Shown: positions 1-9,006, counted from the stretch's first letter. The stretch: DNA of 64,000 nucleotides from Lysobacter antibioticus (GCF_001442535.1 NZ_CP013141.1:1748577-1812576), one strand, 5' to 3'. The notes: generated by a model from the letters alone, not told the origin. Numbers and translations: made by a program.

Positions 1-2
1 TG

Positions 3-1058
3 GCGATCACCAGCAACGCCGATCGCCTGGCCTGCTACGACGCCGCGCTCGGCCGCCCCGCCGACGGCGCACGCCAGGCCGATATCGCGGCCAAGGAAGC
101 CAAGGCGATCCAGCAGAACCTCGAGATCGGCGACGAAATCGCCGGCGAGCCCAAGCCCAGCGTCGGCGAGCGCGCCAAGCGCGCCCTGTCGGGCAGCGTT
201 TTCAGCCACGACGACCCGCTCGACAGCGCCATCGCCAACGCCGGCAAGGGCAGCCTGCTCGACAGCCGTTGGGAGCTGGCCAAGGATTCCAAGCTCGGCG
301 TGTTCAACTTCCGCGCCTACAAGCCGGTGTACCTGCTGCCGGTGTTCTGGAACGACGACCCGAACACGCTGCCGTCGTCGCCGAACCCGCGCAACACCGT
401 CACCGAGCCGCAGTCGCTCAAGGACATCGAGGCCAAGTTCCAGATCAGCTTCAAGACCAAGGCGGTCGAGAACCTGTTCGGCGACAACGGCGACGTCTGG
501 ATGGGCTACACCCAGAGCTCGCGCTGGCAGGTCTACAACGGCGAGGATTCGCGGCCCTTCCGCGAAACCAACTACGAACCGGAAGTGCTGCTGGTGTTCC
601 GCAACAACTACCGCATCGGCGGCTGGAACGGCCGCATGGCGGCGATCGGCATCAACCACCAGTCCAACGGCCGCGCCGATCCGTTCTCGCGCAGTTGGAA
701 CCGGGTGATCGCCAACGTGGGCCTGGACCGCGATAACTGGGCGGTGATGCTGCGGCCGTGGTGGCGTTTGTCGGACGGCAACGACGACGACAATCCGGAC
801 ATCGAGGATTACATCGGCCGCGGCGACGTCACCGTGGTGCATCGCCGCGGCGGCCACGAGTTCTCGCTGATGGCGCGCCATTCGATGCGCGGCGGCGACC
901 GTTCGCACGGCGCGCTGCAGTTCGACTGGGGCTTCCCGATCCATAACCAGCTGCGCGGCCATCTGCAGATCTTCGACGGCTACGGCGAGAGCATGATCGA
1001 CTACAACCATCGCGCCACTTACATCGGCTTGGGCGTGTCGTTGTTGGAGTGGTACTGA
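3..1058 (+). CDS. pldA: Phospholipase A1 (outer-membrane phospholipase A), 5' truncated
   Basis: The reading frame enters from the left window edge, so the N-terminus and signal peptide are missing; 351 residues are visible. The family is a 12-stranded outer-membrane barrel that hydrolyses phospholipids misplaced in the outer leaflet. The active-site stretch NHQSNGRADPFSRSWNR is present and supplies the expected His-x-Ser pair and the Asn of the catalytic triad. The visible N-terminal part starts with DRLACYDAAL and a charged linker before the barrel, as in other xanthomonad homologues. It stops about 220 bp before a patatin-type phospholipase on the same strand. The family call is firm; the true start lies outside the window. 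Confidence 0.93.
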   Translation, partial: AITSNADRLACYDAALGRPADGARQADIAAKEAKAIQQNLEIGDEIAGEPKPSVGERAKRALSGSVFSHDDPLDSAIANAGKGSLLDSRWELAKDSKLGVFNFRAYKPVYLLPVFWNDDPNTLPSSPNPRNTVTEPQSLKDIEAKFQISFKTKAVENLFGDNGDVWMGYTQSSRWQVYNGEDSRPFRETNYEPEVLLVFRNNYRIGGWNGRMAAIGINHQSNGRADPFSRSWNRVIANVGLDRDNWAVMLRPWWRLSDGNDDDNPDIEDYIGRGDVTVVHRRGGHEFSLMARHSMRGGDRSHGALQFDWGFPIHNQLRGHLQIFDGYGESMIDYNHRATYIGLGVSLLEWY

Positions 1059-1160
1059 GGCCGGCTGCCGGCGACCTTTCATGCTGGCGTCGTTGAGACC
1101 TTGCACGGGCACGCCGCGATTCGGTTGGCGGCAGCATCTCGGTCGCGGATCGCGACCGCT

Positions 1161-1197
1161 AAAATCCAACAGGACGCCGCTCCTGCCCCTGAGGCGC
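1161..1197. repeat. Dispersed repeat fragment
   Basis: This segment between the two phospholipase genes closely matches 15544-15580 downstream of the acyltransferase gene; both carry AGGACGCCGCTCCT. It looks like one half of the palindromic TAGGAGCGGCG family seen throughout the window. Nothing else was seen in the 220-bp gap. Confidence 0.6.
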
Positions 1198-1279
1198 GGC
1201 GCGTGAGCGAGTTAGGACGGCCCCTAACCTGGGTCGTAGCAGTGCTGCGTTAATCTGCCAAGATCGACGGAGACCCCCG

Positions 1280-2236
1280 ATGAAGATGCGGCGCATCCTT
1301 TCGCTCGACGGCGGAGGCATACGCGGTCTGGTGAGCTGCCACTGGCTCGACGGCGTCGAGCGGACGCTGGCCCAGTCCGGCAAGCCCGGCCTGCTCGAGA
1401 GTTTCGACCTGATCGCCGGCAGTTCGACCGGCGCGCTCGTCGCCTGCGGCCTCGCGCATGGGCTCAGCCCCGCGGCCATGGCCGAGCTGTATCGCGATCA
1501 ACGCCATCTGATCTTTCCGGATCTGGCCGGGCGACTGTGGTCGCGTGCGGGGCGCGTGTTCTACGCCGGTCTCTCGGCCCCGCGCTACGACGGCGTGGGT
1601 TTGGAGAAGGTACTCAAGAAGGTATTCGGCAAGACCACCCTCGGTCAGTTGCAGGTGCCGGTGTTGGTGACCAGTTACGACACGATTTCGCGCGCGCCGG
1701 TGATCTTCAAGAGCTTCGATGCTTGTCATCGCAAGCTGCCGGTGTGGGAGGTCTGTCGCGCGTCTTCGGCCGCGCCGACCTATTTCCCGGCTCATCCGAT
1801 GAACATCCAGGGCAAGCTGTATGCCCTGATCGACGGCGGCGTGGTCGCCAACAACCCGACCGCCTGCGCCATCGCCGAAGCCATGCGCAAGGATGCCCAG
1901 GTCGACAACAGCCGCGACCTGGTGGTGCTGTCGGTCGGCACCGGCGAACGCACCCGCAGCATCGACCTGCACTCGGCACGCGAATGGGGCGCGCTGGAAT
2001 GGGCGGTACCGATCATCGACGTCCTGTTCGACGGCAACACCGACTCGGTCGACTACATCGCCAGGCAGTTGGTCGGCGACGGCTATTACCGGATGCAGAC
2101 CGAGTTGCTGGTCGGCCTGGACGACCTGGACGACACCAGCGCCACCAACCTCGCCGCGCTGGAGATTTTGTCGAACGAATATCTGCTCCGGCCGGCGACG
2201 AAGAAGATGCTGGCGCAGTTGGTCAAGAAGCTTTGA
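1280..2236 (+). CDS. Patatin-like phospholipase
   Basis: A 318-residue cytoplasmic protein of the patatin/CapV-like lipid acyl hydrolase family. The Ser-Asp dyad motifs are present: the oxyanion loop DGGGIRG near residue 12, the nucleophile elbow GSSTG near residue 55, and DGGVVANNP near residue 195 with the catalytic Asp. GGAGA six bases upstream supports the ATG at 1280. No signal peptide is visible. Some close relatives are CBASS defence effectors, but no cyclic-nucleotide synthase gene is adjacent, so a membrane-lipid turnover or stand-alone role is more likely. Substrate is unknown. Confidence 0.88.
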   Translation: MKMRRILSLDGGGIRGLVSCHWLDGVERTLAQSGKPGLLESFDLIAGSSTGALVACGLAHGLSPAAMAELYRDQRHLIFPDLAGRLWSRAGRVFYAGLSAPRYDGVGLEKVLKKVFGKTTLGQLQVPVLVTSYDTISRAPVIFKSFDACHRKLPVWEVCRASSAAPTYFPAHPMNIQGKLYALIDGGVVANNPTACAIAEAMRKDAQVDNSRDLVVLSVGTGERTRSIDLHSAREWGALEWAVPIIDVLFDGNTDSVDYIARQLVGDGYYRMQTELLVGLDDLDDTSATNLAALEILSNEYLLRPATKKMLAQLVKKL

Positions 2237-2255
2237 GGGGCGACAGCCGTTCCTC

Positions 2256-2477
2256 TGTAGGAGCGACGTGAGTCGCGACCCATCAAAGCGATGCACGCAA
2301 GCGCATCGGCCGCAGTGAAGACAGTCGGGCATGGCCCACGCCGGGTTTCGGAAGCCGGCGTGGCATTCGCGTCTTGGCCGGGTCGCGGCTCACGCCGCTC
2401 CTACAAAGGCAACGAAGGCCCAGCCGATGGCGGCGCGAAACCGCGACAGCGCGGTCGCGACTCGCGTCGCTCCTACC
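2256..2477. repeat. Cluster of three TAGGAGCGGCG-type palindromic repeats
   Basis: Three copies of the dispersed element lie in the 336-bp gap between the patatin and fumarase genes. One is forward (2256-2280) and two are inverted (2381-2405 and 2453-2477). Each copy is itself palindromic, pairing GAGCG(G/A)CG with CGC(G/C)GCTC-type arms. They resemble REP-like elements of Xanthomonadaceae and Pseudomonadaceae. No gene is seen in the gap. Confidence 0.75.
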
Positions 2478-2500
2478 CTTAGAGCAGAGCAGCTCCGCCT

Positions 2501-2531
2501 GAAAACGCAACGCCCGGCATTGGGCCGGGCG
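2501..2531 (-). terminator. Rho-independent terminator of the fumarase gene
   Basis: Read on the minus strand, CGCCCGGC-loop-GCCGGGCG is followed by TTGCGTTTT, 42 bases after the fumarase stop codon. Confidence 0.75.
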
Positions 2532-2572
2532 CTGCATGGATACAACGGGGCCTCGTCGAACGAAACCCAGGC

Positions 2573-4132
2573 TTACTCCACCACCACCGGAATCTTGCCG
2601 ATCCGCGCCTGCCATTCCTTCGGGCCGGTCTTGTGCACCGACTCGCCGGTCGAATCAACCGCGACCGTCACCGGCATGTCCTGCACGGTGAATTCGTAGA
2701 TCGCTTCCATGCCCAGGTCGGCGAAACCGACCACGCGCGAGGCCTTGATCGCCTTGGACACCAGATAGGCCGCGCCGCCGACCGCCATCAGATACACCGA
2801 GCGGTGCTTCTTGATCGATTCGATCGCGACCGGGCCGCGTTCGGCCTTGCCGACCATGCCGAGCAGGCCGGTCTGGGCCAGCACTTGTTCGGTGAACTTG
2901 TCCATGCGCGTGGCCGTGGTCGGGCCGGCCGGGCCGACGACCTCGTCGCGCACCGGGTCGACCGGGCCGACGTAATAGATGAAGCGGCCCTTGAAATCGA
3001 CCGGCAGTTCCTCGCCCTTGTTGAGCATGTCGACCATGCGCTTGTGCGCAGCGTCGCGACCGGTCAGCAGCTTGCCGTTGAGCAGCAGCACTTCGCCGGG
3101 CTTCCAGCTTGCGACCTCTTCCGGGGTGACGTTGTCGAGATCGACGCGGCGCCCCTTGGACGAGTCGTAGGTCAGCTTCGGCCAATCTTCCAGCGAGGGC
3201 GGGTCGAGCATTACCGGGCCGCTGCCGTCGAGGGTGAAATGGGCGTGGCGGGTCGCCGCGCAGTTCGGAATCATCGCCACCGGCAGATTGGCGGCGTGGG
3301 TCGGGTAATCCTTGACCTTGATATCGAGCACCGTGGTCAGGCCGCCGAGGCCCTGCGCGCCTATGCCGAGCGCGTTGACCTTCTCGTACAACTCCAGGCG
3401 CAGTTCTTCGGCGCGATTGCCGGCGCCGCGCGCCTGCAGGTCGGTGATGTCGATCGGCTCCATCAGCGCTTCCTTCGCCAACAGCATCGCCTTCTCGGCG
3501 GTGCCGCCGATGCCGATGCCCAGCATGCCCGGCGGGCACCAGCCCGCGCCCATGGTCGGCACGGTCTTGAGCACCCAGTCGACGATCGAGTCGGAGGGAT
3601 TGAGCATGGCGAACTTGGACTTGGCCTCGGAGCCGCCGCCCTTCGCCGCGACGATCACCTCGATGGTGTTGCCCGGCACGACCTTGACGTTGACCACCGC
3701 CGGCGTGTTGTCCTTGGTGTTGCTGCGCTTGCCGGCCGGGTCGGCGAGCACGCTGGCACGCAGCTTGTTGTCGGGATGGTTGTAGGCGCGGCGCACGCCT
3801 TCGTTGACCATGTCTTCCACGCCCATGGTGGCTCCGTCCCAGCGCACGTCCATGCCGATGTCGAGGAATACGGTGACGATGCCGGTGTCCTGGCAGATCG
3901 GCCGATGGCCTTCAGCGCACATGCGCGAGTTGATCAGGATCTGCGCGATCGCGTCCTTGGCCGCGGTGCTTTCCTCGCGCTCGTAGGCAGCGGCGAGGTT
4001 CTTGATGTAGTCGACCGGGTGGTAGTAGCTGATGTACTGGAGCGCATCGGCGACAGACTGGATCAGGTCGTCCTGGCGGATGACGACGGGTCCGCTCACG
4101 GCGGAAACGGCATGGGACTGGGAGGCGGTCAC
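2573..4132 (-). CDS. Fumarate hydratase class I (iron-sulfur)
   Basis: A 519-residue class I fumarase that interconverts fumarate and L-malate in the TCA cycle using an oxygen-sensitive [4Fe-4S] cluster. Three candidate cluster cysteines lie in the expected contexts: CQDTG near residue 80, GWCPPGMLG near residue 198 and NCAATRH near residue 288. The C-terminal beta domain includes YYVGPVDPVRDEVVGPAGPTTATRMD. The length fits single-chain FumA/FumB-type enzymes. The frame begins with GTG and there is no nearby in-frame ATG, so GTG is the likely start; the Shine-Dalgarno site is weak. It is monocistronic with its own terminator. Confidence 0.95.
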   Translation of the reverse strand: MTASQSHAVSAVSGPVVIRQDDLIQSVADALQYISYYHPVDYIKNLAAAYEREESTAAKDAIAQILINSRMCAEGHRPICQDTGIVTVFLDIGMDVRWDGATMGVEDMVNEGVRRAYNHPDNKLRASVLADPAGKRSNTKDNTPAVVNVKVVPGNTIEVIVAAKGGGSEAKSKFAMLNPSDSIVDWVLKTVPTMGAGWCPPGMLGIGIGGTAEKAMLLAKEALMEPIDITDLQARGAGNRAEELRLELYEKVNALGIGAQGLGGLTTVLDIKVKDYPTHAANLPVAMIPNCAATRHAHFTLDGSGPVMLDPPSLEDWPKLTYDSSKGRRVDLDNVTPEEVASWKPGEVLLLNGKLLTGRDAAHKRMVDMLNKGEELPVDFKGRFIYYVGPVDPVRDEVVGPAGPTTATRMDKFTEQVLAQTGLLGMVGKAERGPVAIESIKKHRSVYLMAVGGAAYLVSKAIKASRVVGFADLGMEAIYEFTVQDMPVTVAVDSTGESVHKTGPKEWQARIGKIPVVVE

Positions 4133-4216
4133 GGCGGGCGTAGGCTGGCGGTGGGGACCGCCATTCTACCCTTCCGGCCAGGCCGGGGCCCTTGCGCGGA
4201 CAGGCCGGGCGCTAAG

Positions 4217-4356
4217 GACGCGGCAAAGCCGGCGTCCGTCCTGGGCCGCCTTGACGCGGCAAAGCGCGCGTCCGTCCTGGCCCGCTTGACGCGGCAAAGC
4301 CGGCGTCCGTCCTAGCCGTCTTGATGCGACTAAGCTGACGCCTTTCCCGGCCGCCT
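4217..4356. repeat. Tandem repeat with 35-36 bp period
   Basis: Three close copies start at 4217, 4253 and 4288, each beginning GACGCGGCAAAG and containing GCGTCCGTCCT. A fourth, degenerate copy runs to about 4356. The array sits between the fumarase start and the next gene, immediately upstream of 4367, so it may overlap a promoter region. Confidence 0.85.
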
Positions 4357-4366
4357 CCCTGGTCCC

Positions 4367-4735
4367 ATGCCCCCTTCGTCTCCGCAAACCTCGCCGGCGC
4401 CGCAATCACCGGCCCGCTTCAACCCGGCCCTGCCGATCATCGGCCTGGCGCTTTCCGGGCTCGGAGGCATCAGCCCCTTGCTGCTGGTGCCGCGGTTCGA
4501 GCCGATGTTCGCCATCCTCAGCATGGATCTGCCGCTGCTCACCCAGACCTTGATCGACTATCCCTGGGTGCTGTGCCCGCTGCCGCTGCTGGTATTGGCG
4601 CTGTGGATGCTGTGGCCGAAGCGGCGCCGCGATCTGGTCGCTTTGCTGTTCGGCGGCATCGCCGGAATCGGCGCCGGCGCGCTGGCGGTGATCGCGATGT
4701 ATCTGCCGATCTTCCGGTTGGCGCAGGCGCTCTGA
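4367..4735 (+). CDS. Small hypothetical membrane protein
   Basis: 122 residues. After a Pro/Ser-rich N-terminus of about 20 residues there are three hydrophobic segments (about 22-45, 60-80 and 90-115). The second ends at a WPKRRR positive patch, suggesting that loop faces the cytoplasm. No family was recognised. Codon usage and strong third-position GC match real neighbours, and the antisense frames are poorer, so it is probably a gene. Its position just after a tandem repeat, with a weak ribosome site, leaves the start uncertain. Confidence 0.6.
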   Translation: MPPSSPQTSPAPQSPARFNPALPIIGLALSGLGGISPLLLVPRFEPMFAILSMDLPLLTQTLIDYPWVLCPLPLLVLALWMLWPKRRRDLVALLFGGIAGIGAGALAVIAMYLPIFRLAQAL

Positions 4736-4853
4736 GCGAGCACTCTGAGCGAGGCAGTGCGATCCGCATCGCGGCTCCGCCGCGCCCGTCGCTGAAACCG
4801 GCGCAGCCTCAGGCTACATTGCCCGCCTACGTTCGCCCCTGGAACCCTCGCCC

Positions 4854-5165
4854 ATGATCACCTGCTACCTGCGCTACGTCATCGACCCCTACCAACTGGC
4901 CGAATTCGAGCATTACGGCAAGCTCTGGATTCCCCTGGTCGAGAAATTCGGCGGCCAGCACCACGGTTACTTCATGCCCTCCGAGGGCACCAGCAACATC
5001 GCCCTGGCGATGTTCTCGTTCCCGAGCCTTGCCGCGTACGAGGATTACCGCACGCGCTCCTTCGACGACCCCGACTGCCGGGCCGCCTTCGCCTATGCGC
5101 AGGAGAAGCGCTTCATCGTCAGCTACGAGCGCAGCTTCTTCCGCCCCGTGTTCAAACCGGACTGA
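4854..5165 (+). CDS. NIPSNAP family protein
   Basis: A 103-residue ferredoxin-like-fold protein of the NIPSNAP group. The sequence opens with the typical ITCYLRYVIDPYQLAEFEHY and contains AMFSFPSLAAYEDYR and a C-terminal SFFRPV. Bacterial NIPSNAP proteins are small, often dimeric and of unknown function. It is followed after 36 bp by a RidA-like gene on the same strand, so the two are probably co-transcribed. Confidence 0.85.
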   Translation: MITCYLRYVIDPYQLAEFEHYGKLWIPLVEKFGGQHHGYFMPSEGTSNIALAMFSFPSLAAYEDYRTRSFDDPDCRAAFAYAQEKRFIVSYERSFFRPVFKPD

Positions 5166-5201
5166 GCCGCAGCCGCCCGATGGCGCCTAACCGGAGTATC
5201 C

Positions 5202-5588
5202 ATGCCCGTCATCAGCCATAACCCACCCGAACTGTTTCCGCCTTATCGCGGCTACAGCCATGCCACCGAAGTCCGCGGCGACGCGCGTCTGCTGGTCATC
5301 AGCGGGCTCAACGGCTACCTCGCCGACGGCGTCACCCTGCCCGCGTCCTTCGAGGAGCAGGGCGAGCTGATCTGGCGTCACATGGGCGTGCTGCTACGCG
5401 CGGCCGGCATGGACTATCGCCACCTGATCTCGCTGCGCACCTATCTGGCCGATCCCGCCGACGACGAGGCCAACGTGCAGCTGCGCCTGAAATACCTCGA
5501 CGGCCACCGCCCGTCTTCGACGGTGGTCTGCTGCCGCCTACTCGATCCGCGCTGGAAGCTCGAAGTGGAAGCGATGGCCGCGGCCTGA
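5202..5588 (+). CDS. RidA/YjgF-family protein lacking the canonical arginine
   Basis: 128 residues with the YjgF/RidA fold. SGLNGYLADG, LLRAAGMDYRHLISLRTYLAD and the C-terminal KLEVEAMAAA are diagnostic. In RidA an Arg (Arg105 in E. coli) binds the carboxylate of 2-aminoacrylate and supports deaminase activity. In my by-eye alignment that position, within RPSSTVVCC, is Ser. This would put the protein in a Rid subgroup without classical enamine deaminase activity. GGAG precedes the ATG at good spacing. It lies between NIPSNAP and an ABC exporter. Confidence 0.87.
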   Translation: MPVISHNPPELFPPYRGYSHATEVRGDARLLVISGLNGYLADGVTLPASFEEQGELIWRHMGVLLRAAGMDYRHLISLRTYLADPADDEANVQLRLKYLDGHRPSSTVVCCRLLDPRWKLEVEAMAAA

Positions 5589-5720
5589 GCCGCGCGCTCG
5601 TCGCAGCGATCGCGTCGCCATCGATCCCGCCCCGCCCGGTGCGAAGCGGTCCGGGCACCGCGGCCTCGATCGCCGACCACGCCACATACCGGCGACCCGG
5701 TTCTTGGGCACAATCGCTGC

Positions 5721-7610
5721 ATGAGCACATCCAGTGATGCGAGCCCGTCGCCCCGCCAGGTGCAGGCCGACGGCGGCAAGCCCAGTCTGCGCGAACGCTT
5801 CGACGCCTTGCGCAACCTGCGCCCCTTCCTCAAGCAGATCTGGGCGACGAGCCCGGCGCTGACCCTGATCACCCTGGGCCTGCGCCTGGTCCGCGCCCTG
5901 TTGCCGGTGCTCACCCTGTACGTCGGCAAGTTGATCATCGACGAAGCCGTGCGGCTGGTCGCCACCAATCCCGATTTCGGTTCGCTGTCCTCGGCCTGGG
6001 CCAGCGGCCAGCTCAATACCCTGCTCGGACTGCTCGCACTCGAGTTCGGCCTGGCGATCGGCTCCGACCTGCTCGGGCGCATCGTCGCCTACGGCGATGC
6101 GCTGCTGTCGGAGCTGTTCACCAACGCGACCAGCGTGCGCCTGATGGAGCACGCCGCCACCCTCGACCTCGAAGACTTCGAAGACCCCGACCTGCAGGAC
6201 AAGCTCGATCGCGCGCGCCGCCAGACCATGGGCCGCATGAACCTGATGAGCCAGCTGTTCGGCCAGGTCCAGGACACCATCACGGTGGTGAGTTTCGCCA
6301 TCGGCCTGCTGGTCTACGCGCCGTGGTTGATCCTGCTGCTGGCGGTGGCCCTGATTCCGGCCTTCATCGGCGAAGCGCATTTCAACGCCCTGGGTTACTC
6401 GCTCAACTTCGCCTGGACGCCGGAGCGGCGCCAACTCGAATACGTGCGTCAGATGGGCGCCAGCGTCGAAACCGCCAAGGAAGTGAAGATCTTCAATCTT
6501 CATCGCTTCCTGATCGCGAAATACCGCGAGCTGGCCGGCAAGTTCTTCAAGGCCAACCGCGCCCTCGCCCGCCGCCGCGCCCTGTGGGGCACGGTGCTGG
6601 CCGGGCTCGGCACCCTGGGTTACTACATCGCCTACGGTTACATCGCCTGGCGCACGGTGCGCGGCGATTTCAGCATCGGCGACCTGACCTTCCTCGCCGG
6701 CAGTTTCCTGCGCCTGCGCCAGTTGCTGGAAGGGCTGTTGATCGGCTTCTCGCAAGTCGCCGGACAAGCCTTGTACCTGGAAGACCTGTTCTCGTTCTTC
6801 GAGATCAAGCCGGAGATCGTCTCGCCGGCCGACCCGCTCGCGATCCCGAAACCGATCCGCCAGGGCTTCGTGTTCGAGAACGTCGGCTTCCGTTATCCCG
6901 ACGCCGAGCAGTGGGCCCTGCGCGGGCTCGACTTCGAACTGCGTGCCGGCGAAGTGCTGGCCCTGGTCGGCGAGAACGGCGCCGGCAAGACCACCCTGGT
7001 GAAATTGCTCGCGCGCCTGTACGACCCCGACGAAGGCCGGATCCTGCTCGACGGCCGCGACCTGCGCGACTACGACCTCGACGACCTGCGCGCCAACACC
7101 GGGGTGATCTTCCAGGACTTCGTCCGTTATCACTTGACCGCCGGCGAGAACATCAGCGTCGGCCAGATCGACGCGATGGGCGATGCCGCGCGCATCCGCG
7201 AAGCGGCGCGGCGCGGCATGGCCGACGAAGTCATCGAGAACCTGCCGCGCGGCTACGACCAGTTGATCGGCCGCCGCTTCAAGACCGGTGTCGACCTGTC
7301 CGGCGGGCAATGGCAGAAGATCGCGATCGCGCGCGCCTATATGCGCGATGCGCAGGTGATGATCCTCGACGAACCGACCGCGGCGCTCGATGCCCGCTCG
7401 GAGTTCGAGGTCTTCCAGCGCTTCAAGGAACTGTCGACCGAGAAGACCGCGGTGCTGATCTCGCACCGCTTCTCCAGCGTACGCATGGCCGACCGCATCC
7501 TGGTGCTCGCCGAGGGCCACCTGGAAGCCAGCGGCACCCATGTCGAACTGCTCGCCCAGGGCGGACGCTACGCCGAGCTGTTCGAGCTGCAGGCCGCCGG
7601 CTATCGCTGA
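5721..7610 (+). CDS. ABC exporter half-transporter (fused membrane and ATPase domains)
   Basis: 629 residues. An N-terminal transmembrane domain with about six helices (roughly residues 45-335) is fused to an ATP-binding domain from about 375. The ATPase has Walker A GENGAGKTT, the signature LSGGQWQKIA, Walker B VMILDEPT and the switch His in ISHRFSS. It should work as a homodimer exporting a lipophilic or peptide substrate across the inner membrane. The substrate is unknown. The coupling-helix motif ETAKEVKIFNL resembles the group annotated as lantibiotic/multidrug exporters. No accessory export gene is adjacent. Confidence 0.92.
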   Translation: MSTSSDASPSPRQVQADGGKPSLRERFDALRNLRPFLKQIWATSPALTLITLGLRLVRALLPVLTLYVGKLIIDEAVRLVATNPDFGSLSSAWASGQLNTLLGLLALEFGLAIGSDLLGRIVAYGDALLSELFTNATSVRLMEHAATLDLEDFEDPDLQDKLDRARRQTMGRMNLMSQLFGQVQDTITVVSFAIGLLVYAPWLILLLAVALIPAFIGEAHFNALGYSLNFAWTPERRQLEYVRQMGASVETAKEVKIFNLHRFLIAKYRELAGKFFKANRALARRRALWGTVLAGLGTLGYYIAYGYIAWRTVRGDFSIGDLTFLAGSFLRLRQLLEGLLIGFSQVAGQALYLEDLFSFFEIKPEIVSPADPLAIPKPIRQGFVFENVGFRYPDAEQWALRGLDFELRAGEVLALVGENGAGKTTLVKLLARLYDPDEGRILLDGRDLRDYDLDDLRANTGVIFQDFVRYHLTAGENISVGQIDAMGDAARIREAARRGMADEVIENLPRGYDQLIGRRFKTGVDLSGGQWQKIAIARAYMRDAQVMILDEPTAALDARSEFEVFQRFKELSTEKTAVLISHRFSSVRMADRILVLAEGHLEASGTHVELLAQGGRYAELFELQAAGYR

Positions 7611-7738
7611 GCCGGCAGCGGATACCCGCCGGGCGGAACTGTACCGGCGCCTCGTTGTCCCAGTGCGGAGCGGCGGCTATGGTGACTGCGCCGTTGCCGA
7701 GCGCACTCCGCTCGCGACCTCACGATCCAGGAGCGCAT

Positions 7739-8929
7739 ATGACCCCGATGCTTCATCGCAGCGTCCTTTCCCTCGCCCTGCTGCTGAGCCTGGCGGCCTG
7801 CCAGCGCAACCAGGAGGCCGAGGCCGCGACCGCCAAGGCGGCACCGGCGCAGCAAGCCACCCATCAACTCAACAGCGAACTCGGCGAGGTGCGCGTCACC
7901 GAAATCGCCTCGGGGCTCGAACACCCCTGGGCGGTCGCGCTGCTGCCCGACGGCGGCTTCCTGGTCACCGAACGCGCCGGCCGCCTGCGTCGCATCGGCG
8001 CCGACGGCGCGATCTCGGCGCCGATCGCAGGCGTGCCGGCGGTCTGGGCCGAAGGCCAGGGCGGCCTGCTCGATGTCGTGCTGTCGCCCGACTTCGCCAG
8101 CAGCCAGCGTATCTACCTCAGCTATGCCGAGCCCGGCGACGACGGCAGCGCCGGCACCGCGGTGGCTTCGGCCACGCTCGGCGACGCGGCCCTGGCCGAC
8201 GTCAAGGTGATCTACCAACAGCAGCCCAAACTGGTCGGCCCGAATCACTTCGGTTCGCGCCTCGCCTTCGACAAGCAGGGGCATATCTTCATCACCCAGG
8301 GCGAGCGCCAACAGCGCATGGCCTCGCAAGAGCTCGACAAACTGCAAGGCAAATTGGTGCGCCTGAACCTCGACGGCAGCGTGCCCGAGGACAACCCCTT
8401 CGTCGGTCGCCAGGACGCGCGCCCGGAGATCTGGAGTTACGGCCATCGCAACATGCAGTCGTTGGCCGTCGACCCGCGCACCGGCACCGTCTGGGAAGCC
8501 GAGCACGGCCCGCGCGGCGGCGACGAGATCAACCTGCCGCAGCCCGGCAAAAACTACGGCTGGCCGCTGATCACCCACGGCATCGACTACAGCGGCCTGA
8601 AGATTTCCGAAGCCGAGGGTAAAGAGAAACCGGGCCTGGAATCGCCCTATCACGTCTGGGAAAAATCCCCGGCCTTGTCGGGCATGGCCTTCTACACCGG
8701 CCATGCCGGCTCGCCGTGGAACGACAGCCTGTTCCTGGGCGCCCTCGCCGACGGCAGCCTGATCCGGCTGAGCCTGGACGGCGACAAGATCGTCAAGGAA
8801 GAGCGTCTGCTCAAGCAGCTCGACTGGCGCATCCGCGATGTGCGGGTGTCGGGGGATGGGAAGGTGTATGTGTTGACCGACGAGAGCGAGGGCAAGTTGT
8901 TGCGGTTGGAGCCGCCGGCGGGGAAGTGA
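7739..8929 (+). CDS. PQQ-dependent aldose sugar dehydrogenase, lipoprotein
   Basis: 396 residues. The start is set at 7739 because AGGAG lies six bases upstream and the frame opens with a lipoprotein signal ending LSLAAC; the open frame extending further upstream overlaps the ABC gene and is spurious. The mature part is a six-bladed propeller of the soluble glucose/aldose dehydrogenase (GSDH, YliI-like) family. It contains GLEHPWAVALLPDGGFLVTE, GQGGLLDV, NHFGSRL, WSYGHRN and GPRGGDEINLPQPGKNYGWP. It oxidises free aldoses in the periplasm with PQQ as cofactor. Confidence 0.92.
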   Translation: MTPMLHRSVLSLALLLSLAACQRNQEAEAATAKAAPAQQATHQLNSELGEVRVTEIASGLEHPWAVALLPDGGFLVTERAGRLRRIGADGAISAPIAGVPAVWAEGQGGLLDVVLSPDFASSQRIYLSYAEPGDDGSAGTAVASATLGDAALADVKVIYQQQPKLVGPNHFGSRLAFDKQGHIFITQGERQQRMASQELDKLQGKLVRLNLDGSVPEDNPFVGRQDARPEIWSYGHRNMQSLAVDPRTGTVWEAEHGPRGGDEINLPQPGKNYGWPLITHGIDYSGLKISEAEGKEKPGLESPYHVWEKSPALSGMAFYTGHAGSPWNDSLFLGALADGSLIRLSLDGDKIVKEERLLKQLDWRIRDVRVSGDGKVYVLTDESEGKLLRLEPPAGK

Positions 8930-8946
8930 TCGGCGGCTGGCGCCGG

Positions 8947-9006
8947 TTGCCTTTGCCTTTGTCTTTGCCTTTGCCTTTGTCTTTGCCTTTGCCTTTGCCT
9001 TTGCCA
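8947..9006. repeat. Hexanucleotide microsatellite (TTTGCC/TTTGTC)
   Basis: About ten head-to-tail hexamers, alternating TTTGCC with occasional TTTGTC, start 17 bases after the dehydrogenase stop codon. Such tracts expand and contract by slippage. In this position it would alter the 3' untranslated region, not a protein. Confidence 0.9.

Noticed and set aside
1280..2236. CBASS defence system with a patatin effector
   Set aside because: No cyclic-nucleotide synthase, Cap2/Cap3 or other defence gene is near; fumarase and repeats flank it.
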